Of a stretch of DNA of 64,000 bases, positions 25,478-35,700 are shown in pieces. Every line of letters starts with the position of its first letter. Position 1 is the first letter of the stretch. The position numbers and the translations under genes were made by a program. Under the pieces are notes generated by a model, which saw only the letters and a list, made by a program, of their open reading frames with translations, was not told the DNA's origin and made no database searches. Origin of the DNA: Alphaproteobacteria bacterium (lineage in GTDB: Bacteria > Pseudomonadota > Alphaproteobacteria > RF32 > CAG-239); NCBI GenBank assembly GCA_017937705.1, contig JAGBDC010000026.1, positions 1 through 64,000 of the forward strand, written 5' to 3'.

Positions 25478-27761
25478 AACTTTTTTCCCTTCTAAAAAAA
25501 TAGTTAAATTTTTAGGTATCAAGTTTTCCATTAAAAATACTCAATCCAAAAGTTTAATAGATGAATACATACAATATATTTCTTCTCCTTTTTCCCAAAA
25601 AGACTTTGTTCCTATTACAAACTCAAAATGTAATAAAAAAATAGATGCAAAAGTTATTGCTTTTTATTTACCTCAATATCATAGTATTGAACTTAATGAT
25701 ATTGTACATGGGAAAGGTTTTACAGAATGGAACAATGTATCCAAAACTATCCCTTATTATACTGGACATTATCAACCACACATTCCATATGACCTTGGAT
25801 TTTATAACTTATCTTCTTCTCACATAATGCATAGACAAGTTGAACTTGCTAAACTGTATGGTATTGATGGATTCTGTTTTCATTATTATTGGTTTTCTGG
25901 TAAACGTTTGTTAGAAACACCTATTATGAATTGGTTAGATAATAAGAAATTAGACTTTCCTTTTTGTTTGTGTTGGGCTAATGAAAATTGGTCTAAATTA
26001 TGGGATGGAGGTAACAAAGAAATAATTATGCCTCAAAATCATAAAGAAGATGATGATGAAAAATTCTTTTATGATATTTTGCCATTCTTCAAAGATAATA
26101 GATACATAAGAATTGATAATAAACCTCTTTTCATTTTATATAGAGCAAATTTATTTTCTGATGAGCACATAAGAAATTTCCGTAATACGATGGAAAAACT
26201 TGCTATTGAAAATGGCTTTAACGGAATATATTTTAGTATTGTTCACACAAGTAGTTGCGATATAGATAGCTATAAAGATGTATTCGATAGCATAATAGAG
26301 TTTCCTCCGCACCAAATGAACAATTTGCAAACTCTAAATTTAAATAACAAATATGTTGTTCCAAATTTTAAATGTCAGGTATTCAATATAGCTGATTATG
26401 TTAACAATAAAAAGTACATTTATGAAACTCCATATAGAACTTTTAAATCAGTATTTCCTAGTTGGGATAATTCTGCTCGGAAAGCTTTTAGCAATGGGTA
26501 CGTATTTCATAATTCATCACCTAATTTATATAAAAAATGGCTTAAGGGATGTATAGAATGGGAACAAGAAAATAATCCTAAAAATGAACAGTTTATATTT
26601 GTAAATGCTTGGAATGAATGGGCTGAAGGAGCACATCTTGAACCAGACACCAGATACGGATATGCTTATTTGCAAGCTACAAAAGATGTTATTGAAGATA
26701 AGGTAAAAAATATTCTGTTAATATCTCACGATTTATCAATATCTGGTGCTTCTATGTCTTTATTCGGAATTGCCAAAATACTAAAAAAACAAGGAAATAT
26801 TGTACATTTTCATTCGTTATCTAATGGTCCTTTGTCTACAGAAATACATTCACAAGGAATAGATTTAACTATAGAAAACAAAGAAATTTCGAACAAACTA
26901 GCTTCGGACAACTTTGATTTAGTTATATGTAATACTATTTTAACATATAGATATGTAAAAAAATGCATTGATAAAAATATACCATACATATGGTATATAC
27001 GAGAAGCTTTAGAAATACCTTCTTTCTGTAAAAAGTATCATGGATTAACTAATGTGCTAAAAAAAGCAAAAAACATTGTAACCGTTAGTGAATATGCTAA
27101 ACAACATATAGTTACATACAATAAAAATGTTAAAATAATACATAATTTTGTTGAGGACACGTTTAAAATAACAAAAAAAAGAAAAAAACAAACTCCTCTT
27201 CAATTTACTATTGTTGGATATTTCACTCCCAGAAAAGCTTTTCATATATGTATTGATGCCTTTATGTCTTTAGACAGGAATATTCGTAAAAACGCTGTTT
27301 TAAACATCGTTGGAAAAATGGGAGGAAACACCAAAGATTATTGGAAACCTTTGTTCAAAAAAACAAAAAAAATTCCAAACATCATATGGCACAATGAAGT
27401 AACAGGAGATATTAAACAATCATTATTTGAAAACACAGATGTCTTTGTTGTCCCGTCGTTTGACGAATCATGCTCACGTATTGTATTGGAAGCAACAATG
27501 CTAGGAAAACCATGTATAATATCCGAAAACATAGGGGCTAAATATATGATTAATGAAAACACAGGATGGATATGTGAAACTGGAAACATTGAAGCATTAT
27601 CTTCACTAATGAAAGATATAATAAGTGACAAATATAATCTTACAGAAATGGGAAATTCTGCAAGGCAAAAGTATATAGAAACATCTACTCCTGATGTTTA
27701 TGAGCAAAATTTAAACGAATTGATACAAGAAAGATTGAAATATCATGAAACTTATAAATAA
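25392..27761 (+). CDS. WbsX-type glycosyltransferase fused to a GT4 glycosyltransferase
   Basis: A 789-residue fusion. Residues 1-60 carry the shared module twice (YRFLGITIIKI, KFLGIKFSI). Residues 80-430 match WbsX/GT99-like domains (VIAFYLPQYHSIELND, GFTEWNNVSK, YGIDGFCFHYYWFSGKRLLE, WANENWSKLWDGG, NAWNEWAEGAHLEPD). Residues 440-789 are a GT4 GT-B domain: ISHDLSISGASMSL, TIVGYFTPRKAFH and the C-terminal EX7E-like SFDESCSRIVLEATMLGKP. SD AGAGGA. It overlaps the next gene by 17 nt. Such fusions assemble O-antigen-like chains. Confidence 0.8.
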   Translation: MSNFIKKLFIKKTATSVRYRFLGITIIKITFFPSKKIVKFLGIKFSIKNTQSKSLIDEYIQYISSPFSQKDFVPITNSKCNKKIDAKVIAFYLPQYHSIELNDIVHGKGFTEWNNVSKTIPYYTGHYQPHIPYDLGFYNLSSSHIMHRQVELAKLYGIDGFCFHYYWFSGKRLLETPIMNWLDNKKLDFPFCLCWANENWSKLWDGGNKEIIMPQNHKEDDDEKFFYDILPFFKDNRYIRIDNKPLFILYRANLFSDEHIRNFRNTMEKLAIENGFNGIYFSIVHTSSCDIDSYKDVFDSIIEFPPHQMNNLQTLNLNNKYVVPNFKCQVFNIADYVNNKKYIYETPYRTFKSVFPSWDNSARKAFSNGYVFHNSSPNLYKKWLKGCIEWEQENNPKNEQFIFVNAWNEWAEGAHLEPDTRYGYAYLQATKDVIEDKVKNILLISHDLSISGASMSLFGIAKILKKQGNIVHFHSLSNGPLSTEIHSQGIDLTIENKEISNKLASDNFDLVICNTILTYRYVKKCIDKNIPYIWYIREALEIPSFCKKYHGLTNVLKKAKNIVTVSEYAKQHIVTYNKNVKIIHNFVEDTFKITKKRKKQTPLQFTIVGYFTPRKAFHICIDAFMSLDRNIRKNAVLNIVGKMGGNTKDYWKPLFKKTKKIPNIIWHNEVTGDIKQSLFENTDVFVVPSFDESCSRIVLEATMLGKPCIISENIGAKYMINENTGWICETGNIEALSSLMKDIISDKYNLTEMGNSARQKYIETSTPDVYEQNLNELIQERLKYHETYK

Positions 27762-28671
27762 AAAATATTCACCAAAAGGTAAAATAAAGACATACTTTTT
27801 AGGTATCAAAATAAAAACAAAAAAATTTAAATACAATGAAAATTGCATACCTAAACCTGATAATAAACATCTTAAATTATCAGTAGTTATTCCCGTATAT
27901 AACGCATTTCAAGATTTGAAAAAATTAGTTAGTTCAATTGAAAAATCAAAATTATCAAAAGATACAGAAATAATATTCCTTGATGATTGCTCAACAGATA
28001 CAAATGTATATGGATATCTAAAAGATATTTGTGATAAAAATGAATACATATTATTACGAAATTCTAACAATCAAGGATTTATCAAAACTTGTAATAAAGG
28101 AATAAAACATTCTAAAGGAGATATTGTTGTTCTTCTAAATAGTGACACAATGATACCATCTAACTTTGAAGAAAAGGTATTGCAATGTTTCAAATCAGAC
28201 AAGAATATAGCATTTGCAAGCCCTATTGGTTCTCATACTGGTTGGTGGAACATACCTTGTAATGATTACAATTTTGAAAAAATTGCTCAAATAGTTAGCA
28301 GTTCATCAGCGAATAAATACCCTGCTTTTACACCTGAAGGATTTTGTTTTTGTTGTAGAAAGAAAGTATTAAAAAAAATTGGATTATTAGATGAAATTTA
28401 TGGTAAAGGATATTGCGAAGAAGATGACTTAGTTATGAGAGCAATAATTGCGGGGTATCGAACAGTTTTAATTGATAACCTTTATGTTTATCATAAGCGG
28501 CATGCTTCATTTTCTAAAGAGGGAAAACAAGAGCTTTTTTCTAATAATAGAATTATTTTTGAACAAAGATATGGAAATTTACAAGGCATAATTAGAAGTA
28601 AAATGAACATTAAAAATTATATCAAGGAAATTAGTAATAACATACAGTTTATAGAGGATAACAATGTCTAA
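27745..28671 (+). CDS. GT2-family glycosyltransferase
   Basis: This 308-residue protein begins with the module TYFLGIKIKTK, then a GT2 core (LKLSVVIPVYNAFQDLKKLVSSI, FLDDCSTDT, NQGFIKTCNKGIK, VLLNSDTMIP with the DxD-like site) and a conserved CEEDDLVMRAIIAGYRT segment. This is typical of rhamnosyltransferase-like GT2 proteins of polysaccharide loci. The ATG lies 17 nt inside the preceding gene, and its 3' end overlaps the following gene by 8 nt. Confidence 0.8.
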   Translation: MKLINKKYSPKGKIKTYFLGIKIKTKKFKYNENCIPKPDNKHLKLSVVIPVYNAFQDLKKLVSSIEKSKLSKDTEIIFLDDCSTDTNVYGYLKDICDKNEYILLRNSNNQGFIKTCNKGIKHSKGDIVVLLNSDTMIPSNFEEKVLQCFKSDKNIAFASPIGSHTGWWNIPCNDYNFEKIAQIVSSSSANKYPAFTPEGFCFCCRKKVLKKIGLLDEIYGKGYCEEDDLVMRAIIAGYRTVLIDNLYVYHKRHASFSKEGKQELFSNNRIIFEQRYGNLQGIIRSKMNIKNYIKEISNNIQFIEDNNV

Positions 28672-28749
28672 TTTTATAAAAAAACTTTTTATAAAAAAAA
28701 CAGCAACATCTGTAAGATACAGATTTTTGGGAATAACTATTATAAAAAT
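28645..28749. repeat. 105-bp exact direct repeat, copy 2
   Basis: Identical to 25373-25477, including SD and start codon. Confidence 0.95.
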
Positions 28750-29254
28750 TCAAAATAAAGCTGATAAAAAGATATATAAAATATTTGGTGTAAAATTCAC
28801 AAAAAGAAATAAGCATAAAAATAAAACACCAAAAATGAGATTGTTAAATGATAAAAATATAAAATTTGATTATGATTTTTTTTGCAAATATATTGAACGT
28901 ACTAAAATCAATAAATATAAAATAATAAAAATAAGATTAAAAGATATAAAACGATTATGGCACGACGGCAAACTCTATAAATTAGAAGATTGTTCGCCGT
29001 ATAAATATCTGAATGGAAATATCAATAGATACGAAAAGTATTGTCAAGAAAATTACGAAAAAACAGGAATATTAATGAGTAAAGAACGATACGATAAATT
29101 AATATCTTCTGTTAATAGACATTATGATGAAAAAATGATGCCTATCATTTCACAAGATAATATAATATTAGACGGACAACATCGCTGTTGTATTTTATTA
29201 AAAAAGTATGGTCCTCTACATAAAATAAAGGTATGTAAGATTTACAAAGAATAA
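28664..29254 (+). CDS. ParB/sulfiredoxin-like domain protein of the polysaccharide locus
   Basis: A 196-residue protein. The first 29 residues are identical to the start of the WbsX fusion; a second module copy (YKIFGVKFTKR) follows. The body (IIKIRLKDIKRLWHDGKLYKLEDCSPYKYLNG and then PIISQDNIILDGQHRCCILLKKYG) shows the DGQHR motif of ParB/Srx-fold N-terminal domains. Proteins of this fold are seen in some O-antigen loci with unclear roles. Last gene of the unit. Function unknown. Confidence 0.55.
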   Translation: MSNFIKKLFIKKTATSVRYRFLGITIIKIQNKADKKIYKIFGVKFTKRNKHKNKTPKMRLLNDKNIKFDYDFFCKYIERTKINKYKIIKIRLKDIKRLWHDGKLYKLEDCSPYKYLNGNINRYEKYCQENYEKTGILMSKERYDKLISSVNRHYDEKMMPIISQDNIILDGQHRCCILLKKYGPLHKIKVCKIYKE

Positions 29255-29548
29255 AGATATGTTTTTATCATAAAAAACATATAATAATAAACATTGGGAA
29301 CTTTCAATTTTTTGTATCAAAATCAAAATTCGTATTCCTACAAAAATAATGAAAATATTAAAGGTATACACAATAAAAAATTAAAATTTCGGAATATATC
29401 CAATTTGTAAAAGAAGTGAATATAGTAAAACGTTAATAAAGTATATCTCTATATATAAAATACCTATTTAGCAAAAACAAAAGAAAAAACTACAGAAAAA
29501 TTCCTATATATATTATATCATATAATAGATTATCATGTGTAATTTACC

Positions 29549-29580
29549 TTCTCTGTGATTGCTCAAACAGAGGAATTTTT
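29549..29580 (+). terminator. Intrinsic terminator of the glycosyltransferase unit
   Basis: CTCTG, loop TGATTGCTCAAA, CAGAG plus flanking imperfect pairs, then a T tract. Confidence 0.6.
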
Positions 29581-29729
29581 ATTTACTTTTACTATGAAAG
29601 CGGAAATATAAAAGGTATAAAAGAATATCAATACTACTTATAGTTGTTTTGACGTTATATTTTCTTGCAAATATAGTTATTCGGTAATATTTCGGTGATT
29701 TTTCGATAAAAATAAACAACCATAACAAA

Positions 29730-29767
29730 ACTCCTCTGATGATTGCTCAAACAGAGGAGTTTTTTTA
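29730..29767. terminator. Bidirectional terminator
   Basis: ACTCCTCTG pairs with CAGAGGAGT around a loop almost identical to that at 29549; seven T on the plus strand, four on the minus strand after the aminotransferase gene. Confidence 0.75.
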
Positions 29768-29787
29768 GAGGTTTATCTTTTCTTGAA

Positions 29788-30945
29788 CTATGCCGCTTTG
29801 TTCATTTTTCTGGCTGCAAATTCGTTCATCTTTGTAATTACATAATCCAAATCTTCGTCATCTAAATACGGTGTCATTGGGATAGACAATACTGTTTTAG
29901 ACAATTTTTCACAAACCGGCAATGAACGTGTGTTCCATTCTGCATAAGCTGTTTGTGTATTAACCGGACGTGGATAATATGCACCGCAAGGAATACCGTT
30001 TTCTTTCAAATATGCCATCAATTCGTCTCTGTCTTCACAATGAATTGTATACAAAGCGTATGCAGATTGGCAGTTATCCAAAATCTTTTGTTTTCCGAAA
30101 TAGTTATCCAATTCGTTGTCATAACGTTTTGCTACACGAGCTCTGTCTTTCAATTCTTGATCAAATACTGTCAACTTTTGCAACAAAACAGCACCTTGGA
30201 AAGAATTCATACGACCGGTCATACCCAAACGAACGTTGTCATAGTGATCTGCAGGGCTCATACCGTGAACACGGCAAGATTTTACCAATTCGTTTTCTTC
30301 GCTATCATTTGTAAATACGGCACCGCCATCACCATAGCAACCCAACGGTTTTGTCGGATAGAAAGATGTTGCAGACATATCAGCAATAGAACCTGCTTTT
30401 TTGCCTTTGTACACAGAACCATAAGATTGGCAAGAGTCTGACAAAACTTTCATACCATATTCTTTAGCAATCGCCATAATTTCGTCATATTCACAAGGAG
30501 AACCGAAAATATCAACCGGAATGATTGCCTTAAGATTTAATTTGCCTTCTTTCTTAACTTCTTCAATAGCACGACGCAAATCATTAACATCCATATTGAA
30601 AGTATTCGGGTCAGAGTCTACAAAAATCGGAGTAGCACCTAACAATACCGGAGCTTCGGCAGATGCAACAAAGGTAAATGACGAAACAAATACGGCATCA
30701 CCCGGTTTTACACCCCAAGCCATCAATGCTAAAGTAAGAGCATCTGTACCGGAACCGCATGTTGAACAAAACTTTGTGCCTGAATAGTTGGCTAATTTTT
30801 CATCTAATTCTTTTGTTTCCGGACCTTGGCAATATGCACCATGATTCAAAATATTTTCAAATGCTTTCAAAAATTTATCTTGGCCGATAACACTTTGAGA
30901 TGTTTTGCAGTCAAACAACATAATCGGTTTATTTGGTTTACTCAT
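29788..30945 (-). CDS. DegT/DnrJ/EryC1 sugar aminotransferase
   Basis: The 385-residue PLP enzyme makes amino sugars on nucleotide-linked intermediates. Seen are GSGTDALTLALMAWGVKPGDAVFVSSFTFVASAEAPVLLGA, IPVDIFGSP, the SDSCQSYGSVYKG segment with the Asp that holds PLP, and the Schiff-base Lys in SFYPTKPLGCYGDGGAVF. The C-terminal CGAYYPRPV is typical. SD AGAGGA. It converges on the glycosyltransferase unit and probably supplies an amino sugar for that polysaccharide. Confidence 0.9.
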   Translation of the reverse strand: MSKPNKPIMLFDCKTSQSVIGQDKFLKAFENILNHGAYCQGPETKELDEKLANYSGTKFCSTCGSGTDALTLALMAWGVKPGDAVFVSSFTFVASAEAPVLLGATPIFVDSDPNTFNMDVNDLRRAIEEVKKEGKLNLKAIIPVDIFGSPCEYDEIMAIAKEYGMKVLSDSCQSYGSVYKGKKAGSIADMSATSFYPTKPLGCYGDGGAVFTNDSEENELVKSCRVHGMSPADHYDNVRLGMTGRMNSFQGAVLLQKLTVFDQELKDRARVAKRYDNELDNYFGKQKILDNCQSAYALYTIHCEDRDELMAYLKENGIPCGAYYPRPVNTQTAYAEWNTRSLPVCEKLSKTVLSIPMTPYLDDEDLDYVITKMNEFAARKMNKAA

Positions 30946-31116
30946 TATTTTATCCTCTATATTAAAATTTTAACTGTCGTGATACTATTGCAATTAAACA
31001 AGTTTGGCAAAACACAAAAAATTTCGGTATTGTAACAAATAAAAATTTATTGCCTAAAACTAAAACTATTGCTATATTACATACAATTAATAACTACTTA
31101 TAAAGAGGATTTTACT

Positions 31117-31854
31117 TTGAAAAAACGTTATATAGCTTTGGTTACGGCGTTTTCTCTGTTATCGCCGGTTGCTTTGGCATCTGATAATGATGGTTGGCTC
31201 GAAACATATAATCGAGCTATGTTTGATTTTAACTATCAGATTGATAAATATACCTTAAAACCTTTGGCAAAAGGCTATCGTGCCATCACCAATCAAGATG
31301 TGCGAAATCGTGTAAGCTCTTTTATAACCAACACTAAAGAGCCGGTATCATTTGCTAATCATACATTACAAGGAAATTTCAAAAATGCTTTGATTAGCGT
31401 AGGACGATTTTTAATAAATTCAACTTTGGGGTTGGCCGGAACATTTGATGTTGCTTCCGGTTGGGGATTAAAAGGCAAACGCACCGGATTTGATGAAACT
31501 TTGGCAACCTATTGTGTGCCGGACGGTCCTTTCTTTATTGCGCCGTTTTTCGGTCCGTTTACACTTCGTTCTGCGGTAGGTTATGGTGTTGATGCTTATA
31601 CCGATCCGGTATATTGGGCTGCAATTAATGACAAAAACTATTCTGACAAAATAACCTGGAGCTATTTAGGTTTGAATATCATTACATCGAGAGAGAAAGC
31701 TCTTGATTTAACTGATGATTTAGAAAAAAATTCAGTTGACTTCTATGCAACAATGAAATCAGCATACCTACAAAATCGTCAAAAATTGAATAAATGTCAA
31801 TCGGTGACCGAAACACCAAGTTATGATTTTGATTTTGAAGATGAAGACTATTAA
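31117..31854 (+). CDS. mlaA: Outer-membrane lipid-asymmetry protein MlaA (VacJ)
   Basis: This protein of about 245 residues removes misplaced phospholipids from the outer membrane and hands them to MlaC. The start is taken as TTG at 31117 because AGAGGA lies before it and the product then begins with a good signal peptide (KKRYIALVTAFSLLSPVALA). No lipobox Cys is visible, unlike E. coli MlaA. Family segments: WLETYNRAMFDFNYQIDKY, PVSFANHTLQG, LGLAGTFDVAS, and the VPDGPFFIAPFFGPFTLRSAVG block. Operon with mlaC 15 nt downstream. Confidence 0.9.
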   Translation: MKKRYIALVTAFSLLSPVALASDNDGWLETYNRAMFDFNYQIDKYTLKPLAKGYRAITNQDVRNRVSSFITNTKEPVSFANHTLQGNFKNALISVGRFLINSTLGLAGTFDVASGWGLKGKRTGFDETLATYCVPDGPFFIAPFFGPFTLRSAVGYGVDAYTDPVYWAAINDKNYSDKITWSYLGLNIITSREKALDLTDDLEKNSVDFYATMKSAYLQNRQKLNKCQSVTETPSYDFDFEDEDY

Positions 31855-31869
31855 TTTAGGAGAAAAATA

Positions 31870-32472
31870 ATGTCTAAAAAAATTCTTTTTGCTCTTATTG
31901 GCGGTTTTATGCTTGTTTGTTCAAATGCTAAAGCCGATGTTGACACCGCAAAAGCAGAAGCTTTTATCAAAGAAGTCACTCACGAAGGCATTGTAGAAAT
32001 TATAAATGCCAAAGCTACACAAGCCGAAAAAGACGCTCGTTTCGAAAAGTTGTTTAACTCTGCTCTCGACCTTAAATTTATCGGCAAATTTGTACTTGGT
32101 CGCTATTGGAGAACCGCAACAGAAGAACAACGCGAGGAATTTATTGATGTTTATCGCAAATTAAATGTTCAAACTTGGTCAAAACGTTTTGATGAGTTCA
32201 AAGGAAAAGAATTTGTATTTGAAGGAACATCACCCTCCTCTTCTAAAGGACAAATTTTTGTAAATACCATTGTGCCGATGGAACAGGCTCAACCTGCTTC
32301 GGTAATTTGGCGTGTTAAACAAGATGGTGAAACTTTCAAAATTGTGGATATTATCATTGAAAATGTTAGCCTTGCAATTACGGCTCGTAACGAATATACC
32401 GCATTTATCAAAAAATCTCCCGATGGCATAAATGGTTTAATTGCCGATTTGAAAAAGAAAATATCACAATAA
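31870..32472 (+). CDS. mlaC: Periplasmic phospholipid-binding protein MlaC
   Basis: A 200-residue MlaC/toluene-tolerance Ttg2 protein with signal peptide (KKILFALIGGFMLVCSNAKA). It ferries phospholipids between MlaA and the inner-membrane Mla ABC transporter, which is not in this window. Typical segments are FNSALDLKFIGKFVLGRYWRTATEEQREEFIDVYRKL and the C-terminal WRVKQDGETFKIVDIIIENVSLAITARNEYTAFI. It forms an mlaA-mlaC operon with its own terminator. Confidence 0.9.
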   Translation: MSKKILFALIGGFMLVCSNAKADVDTAKAEAFIKEVTHEGIVEIINAKATQAEKDARFEKLFNSALDLKFIGKFVLGRYWRTATEEQREEFIDVYRKLNVQTWSKRFDEFKGKEFVFEGTSPSSSKGQIFVNTIVPMEQAQPASVIWRVKQDGETFKIVDIIIENVSLAITARNEYTAFIKKSPDGINGLIADLKKKISQ

Positions 32473-32474
32473 TT

Positions 32475-32499
32475 TAAGCCTCTTCGGAGGCTTTTTTCT
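32475..32499 (+). terminator. Intrinsic terminator of mlaAC
   Basis: AAGCCTC, TTC loop, GGAGGCTT, T tract. Confidence 0.85.
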
Positions 32500-32557
32500 T
32501 GCTTGCCATTGTAAAATTATCTCCTTTGATTATATCAAAATAACAAGGAGAAAAACA

Positions 32558-32779
32558 ATGGGAACATTATTCAAATACATATTTTATATCATTTTAGTCG
32601 TACTGATTTATGTTATCGGTAAGGATATTTATGACGGAAAAATTAATGAAGATACATCGGTTTTGCAAGTGAGCAGTGATGCCGCAAACGGAACAAAATC
32701 AACCATTGAAAACGGAATAAAAAAATTGGAAGAAGAAGTAAGTTCCATAAAAATCGAAAGCACAAAAAAAGCGGAGTAA
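32558..32779 (+). CDS. Small single-pass membrane protein
   Basis: 73 residues: one N-terminal membrane helix (FKYIFYIILVVLIYVIG) followed by a charged, partly helical tail ending KKAE. SD AAGGAG lies 9 nt upstream and a terminator follows. I do not recognise it. Confidence 0.65.
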   Translation: MGTLFKYIFYIILVVLIYVIGKDIYDGKINEDTSVLQVSSDAANGTKSTIENGIKKLEEEVSSIKIESTKKAE

Positions 32780-32799
32780 CAAACTCCGCCTTTTTTAAT
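32765..32799. terminator. Terminator between convergent genes
   Basis: GCGGAGT, 5-nt loop, ACTCCGC with A and T tracts on both sides, so it can serve both strands. It overlaps the end of the LRR gene. Confidence 0.8.
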
Positions 32800-35700
32800 A
32801 AAACCTTTTTTGTTCGTGCCATTTTTCAACCGCTTTATTAAAACTGTATTGCGGTTTATAGTATTTTTCGACATGCTCATAAGTTCTGACATCTGAATTT
32901 TGTGCCGATAGTTGCTCATGAAATCCTAATTGCAAACTTTTAATATGCGATTTCATTCTATCATTAACAATTCTTTGAGCAGGCTCATAATCGGGATGAT
33001 GCTTAATTTTTTTGGTTAATATTGTTTTTAGCATTTTCCCCATCTTTCCTATAGTCATTTCACCGGTAAAATATTTACCGACATGACCATAGAAACCGGG
33101 CTTTTTACCCTTATTTTCCTCTAAAACAGAACGTCCTGATTTATTATCACCGGCTTTATGATTTTTTTCTTCTGCCATAATTATTTTAGCACAACTGTCA
33201 AGCATAAAGTTTTGAACTCCTCGCACTCGAGCAGCAATTTCTTCTTCTGTTATCGGTTGCGGGTGTTTTCCTCTCATAACCTCATTGGCAACCGAATAAA
33301 AAACTGTTCTTTTAATGTCGTAAGGAACTGAATTATCATCATTAATCATCCAATCGTGCATTTGCTTAATCTTACGATTATCGGGAGTATCCGGCATATT
33401 ATAAATTGCCTTAAGTTCTTCTACTCGCATTTCTACATTGTTATCTCCGGTGATTTTAAGACGCTTTATAACCTCCGGATCAACCTTGTCAAAAGCATTA
33501 TCCGCAAGCTTCATTTGAGAAATATCTATCCATTCCAAATTAGGCATGCGATTTAGCGGTTCCATATCTAAATTCTTATGATCAACCCTCAATAATTTTA
33601 TCTTTTTCAATGACTTAGGGAGTTCTTCCAACAAAGTATCTTGAGCCCTACTATCCGCTAATTGAAATTCTTCTAATTTAACATCATCCGGTATAACCGA
33701 ATAATCAATTAAACTACCGTGCATATAATCGAGATGTAAAACTTTAAGATGAGGTGAAGCATCTTTTAAAAACTTATTATCAAAATCACTTCTGGGACTG
33801 GTAATATCTAATTCAACCATTTGCGGTAAATCGGAAATATCTTTATGTTCTTCATCCCATTTCATATTTACTCTTTGTTGAATAACCTCGTGAGCAGATT
33901 GAACTGTTGATAAATCTACCCCACTGACTTTAATCTCTCTTTGTGCAATTTTACCGGCAACATCTTCCATCTGCTCTTGAGTAAAGCCACTATTATATCC
34001 GAATCTAATATGTTTTACCGAAGAATTATCCGGCAATAAATCAATATCAAAGTACCTTTCTGTTTCTATTTCTTTAGTTTTAGGATGTATCATAAATGCC
34101 TCTTTTTCCGTTATCGGTTCATAGAAGCGTACTTTTTTTGCATTTGGCAATTTTACAACTGCCTCACATGCTTTACTTCCGTATATTGTTATTGCTCCAT
34201 CTATATTGATATTTGAAAAATCATAAATTTTTCCTTTTTCCAATTTTTCAAGTCGGACTGCAAGATTTCCCTTATATAACATATCCGGAGACATTTTTTC
34301 TAAATCAACTGTTATTTGATTATGCTCATTCCCGATAATAACTTCTTTTAAGTTTTTTCCTGTAATTAACGGCAAACCATCTGCTTGTCGCAATTCGCAT
34401 ATTTCCGTACTATCTGGCAATACTACATCTCCGATATTGCCTAAATTGATTTTCTTACATTGAGGAAATTCTCTCATCCAATATGGTGGCGTAAATTCTC
34501 CGGTAATATGAAGAGAAGTTAAATTTTGCGGAACATTATATTTTCCATATCTTTGATGATTAAATATACATTGCTGAGACCAGTCTATATCTCCATCATA
34601 AATCAAAACTCCATCTTTTTGTGAAAGTTTGCTTTCATCAAGCATTTTAGTTTTTCTAATAACATCTTCGATATTACATTCCATAAAATTTATGTCAGCA
34701 ATATTATCTAATCTTATCCCTAGTGGCGTAACCGGTAAAGAAGATAAACGATTAGGATTGTTGTTTTCATAGTATGAATTACCGATAACAAGACTTTTAC
34801 ACATAGGATAACGGATATCATAATATTCTTCATCCAAACGATTGTATGTAATATTCAACGCTCCGTTTATTGTATAATCACCGAAATCATGCGGAAAACT
34901 TGATAGTCCTTTCCTTGATAAGTCAACAAAAGTATTTATTGTTTTATTTTCTTCCGACAAATGAGTTTCTACCCATTTAGTGCCAAACATTTTTGAAAAC
35001 AGGTCCTTAGTAGAATTTTCAGATATATCATGCCAACTTCCACCTTCTATTCCTTCTTCAGAAAAAGGAATATCCTCCACATTAAGATAGATACTATCAA
35101 GTGAGAGTTTTTTATATTTAGGAAAGCTATCGATTTTTCTTATTTGATTAGATGTAAGACTTATTTCTCCGGTTGTCTCAATCTTATCAAAGTCATGAGG
35201 TAACGAAGTCAACCCTCTTCCGGATAAATCAATATCAGCATCAATAATTATTTTACCGTTTTCTTCTTTTAAATGTTCTTCAACCCAAGTTGTTCCATTA
35301 ATTTTAGTAAGCAATTCTTTAGTGCTTAACCCCGAAACATCACCCCATTTTCCACCGACGATTCCGTTTTTCAAAACCGGAACATCTGCAAAATTAACTT
35401 CAAAAGAACTATCTAGTCTTAAAGTTTTAGCTTCTCCTAAATTGTACGGAATTTTAGCTCCTTTTGCTATTACCAGTTCTTCACAATTTAGCGGATATTG
35501 CGAATACCCATCAGCTTCTTCATCAGATTTTATATTAAAACTTTTGATATATTTTACGGTAGAAAGTTGCTTAATTGTATTTTCATCAAATTTACCATCT
35601 ATATATAGAGAATCTAACTCATCTATATTTTCCAGTTTAATTCCTTTATACGATGTACCGTATTGTAAACGTAACTCACCTAATTTTACTCCTTCAGGTA

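Larger units (their letters stand above)
29255..29787. other. Gene-free AT-rich stretch with a duplicated terminator
   Basis: No open frame of any size. Two hairpins with the same loop (TGATTGCTCAAA) lie at 29549-29580 and 29730-29767. The stretch between glycan genes may be decayed coding DNA. Confidence 0.5.

Noticed and set aside
29255..29787. Hidden gene in the gap
   Set aside because: Stops are frequent in all frames and no SD-start pair leads to a frame worth listing.
30521..30787. Plus-strand open frames inside the aminotransferase gene
   Set aside because: Shadow frames opposite a clear conserved gene; no SD and no recognisable protein.
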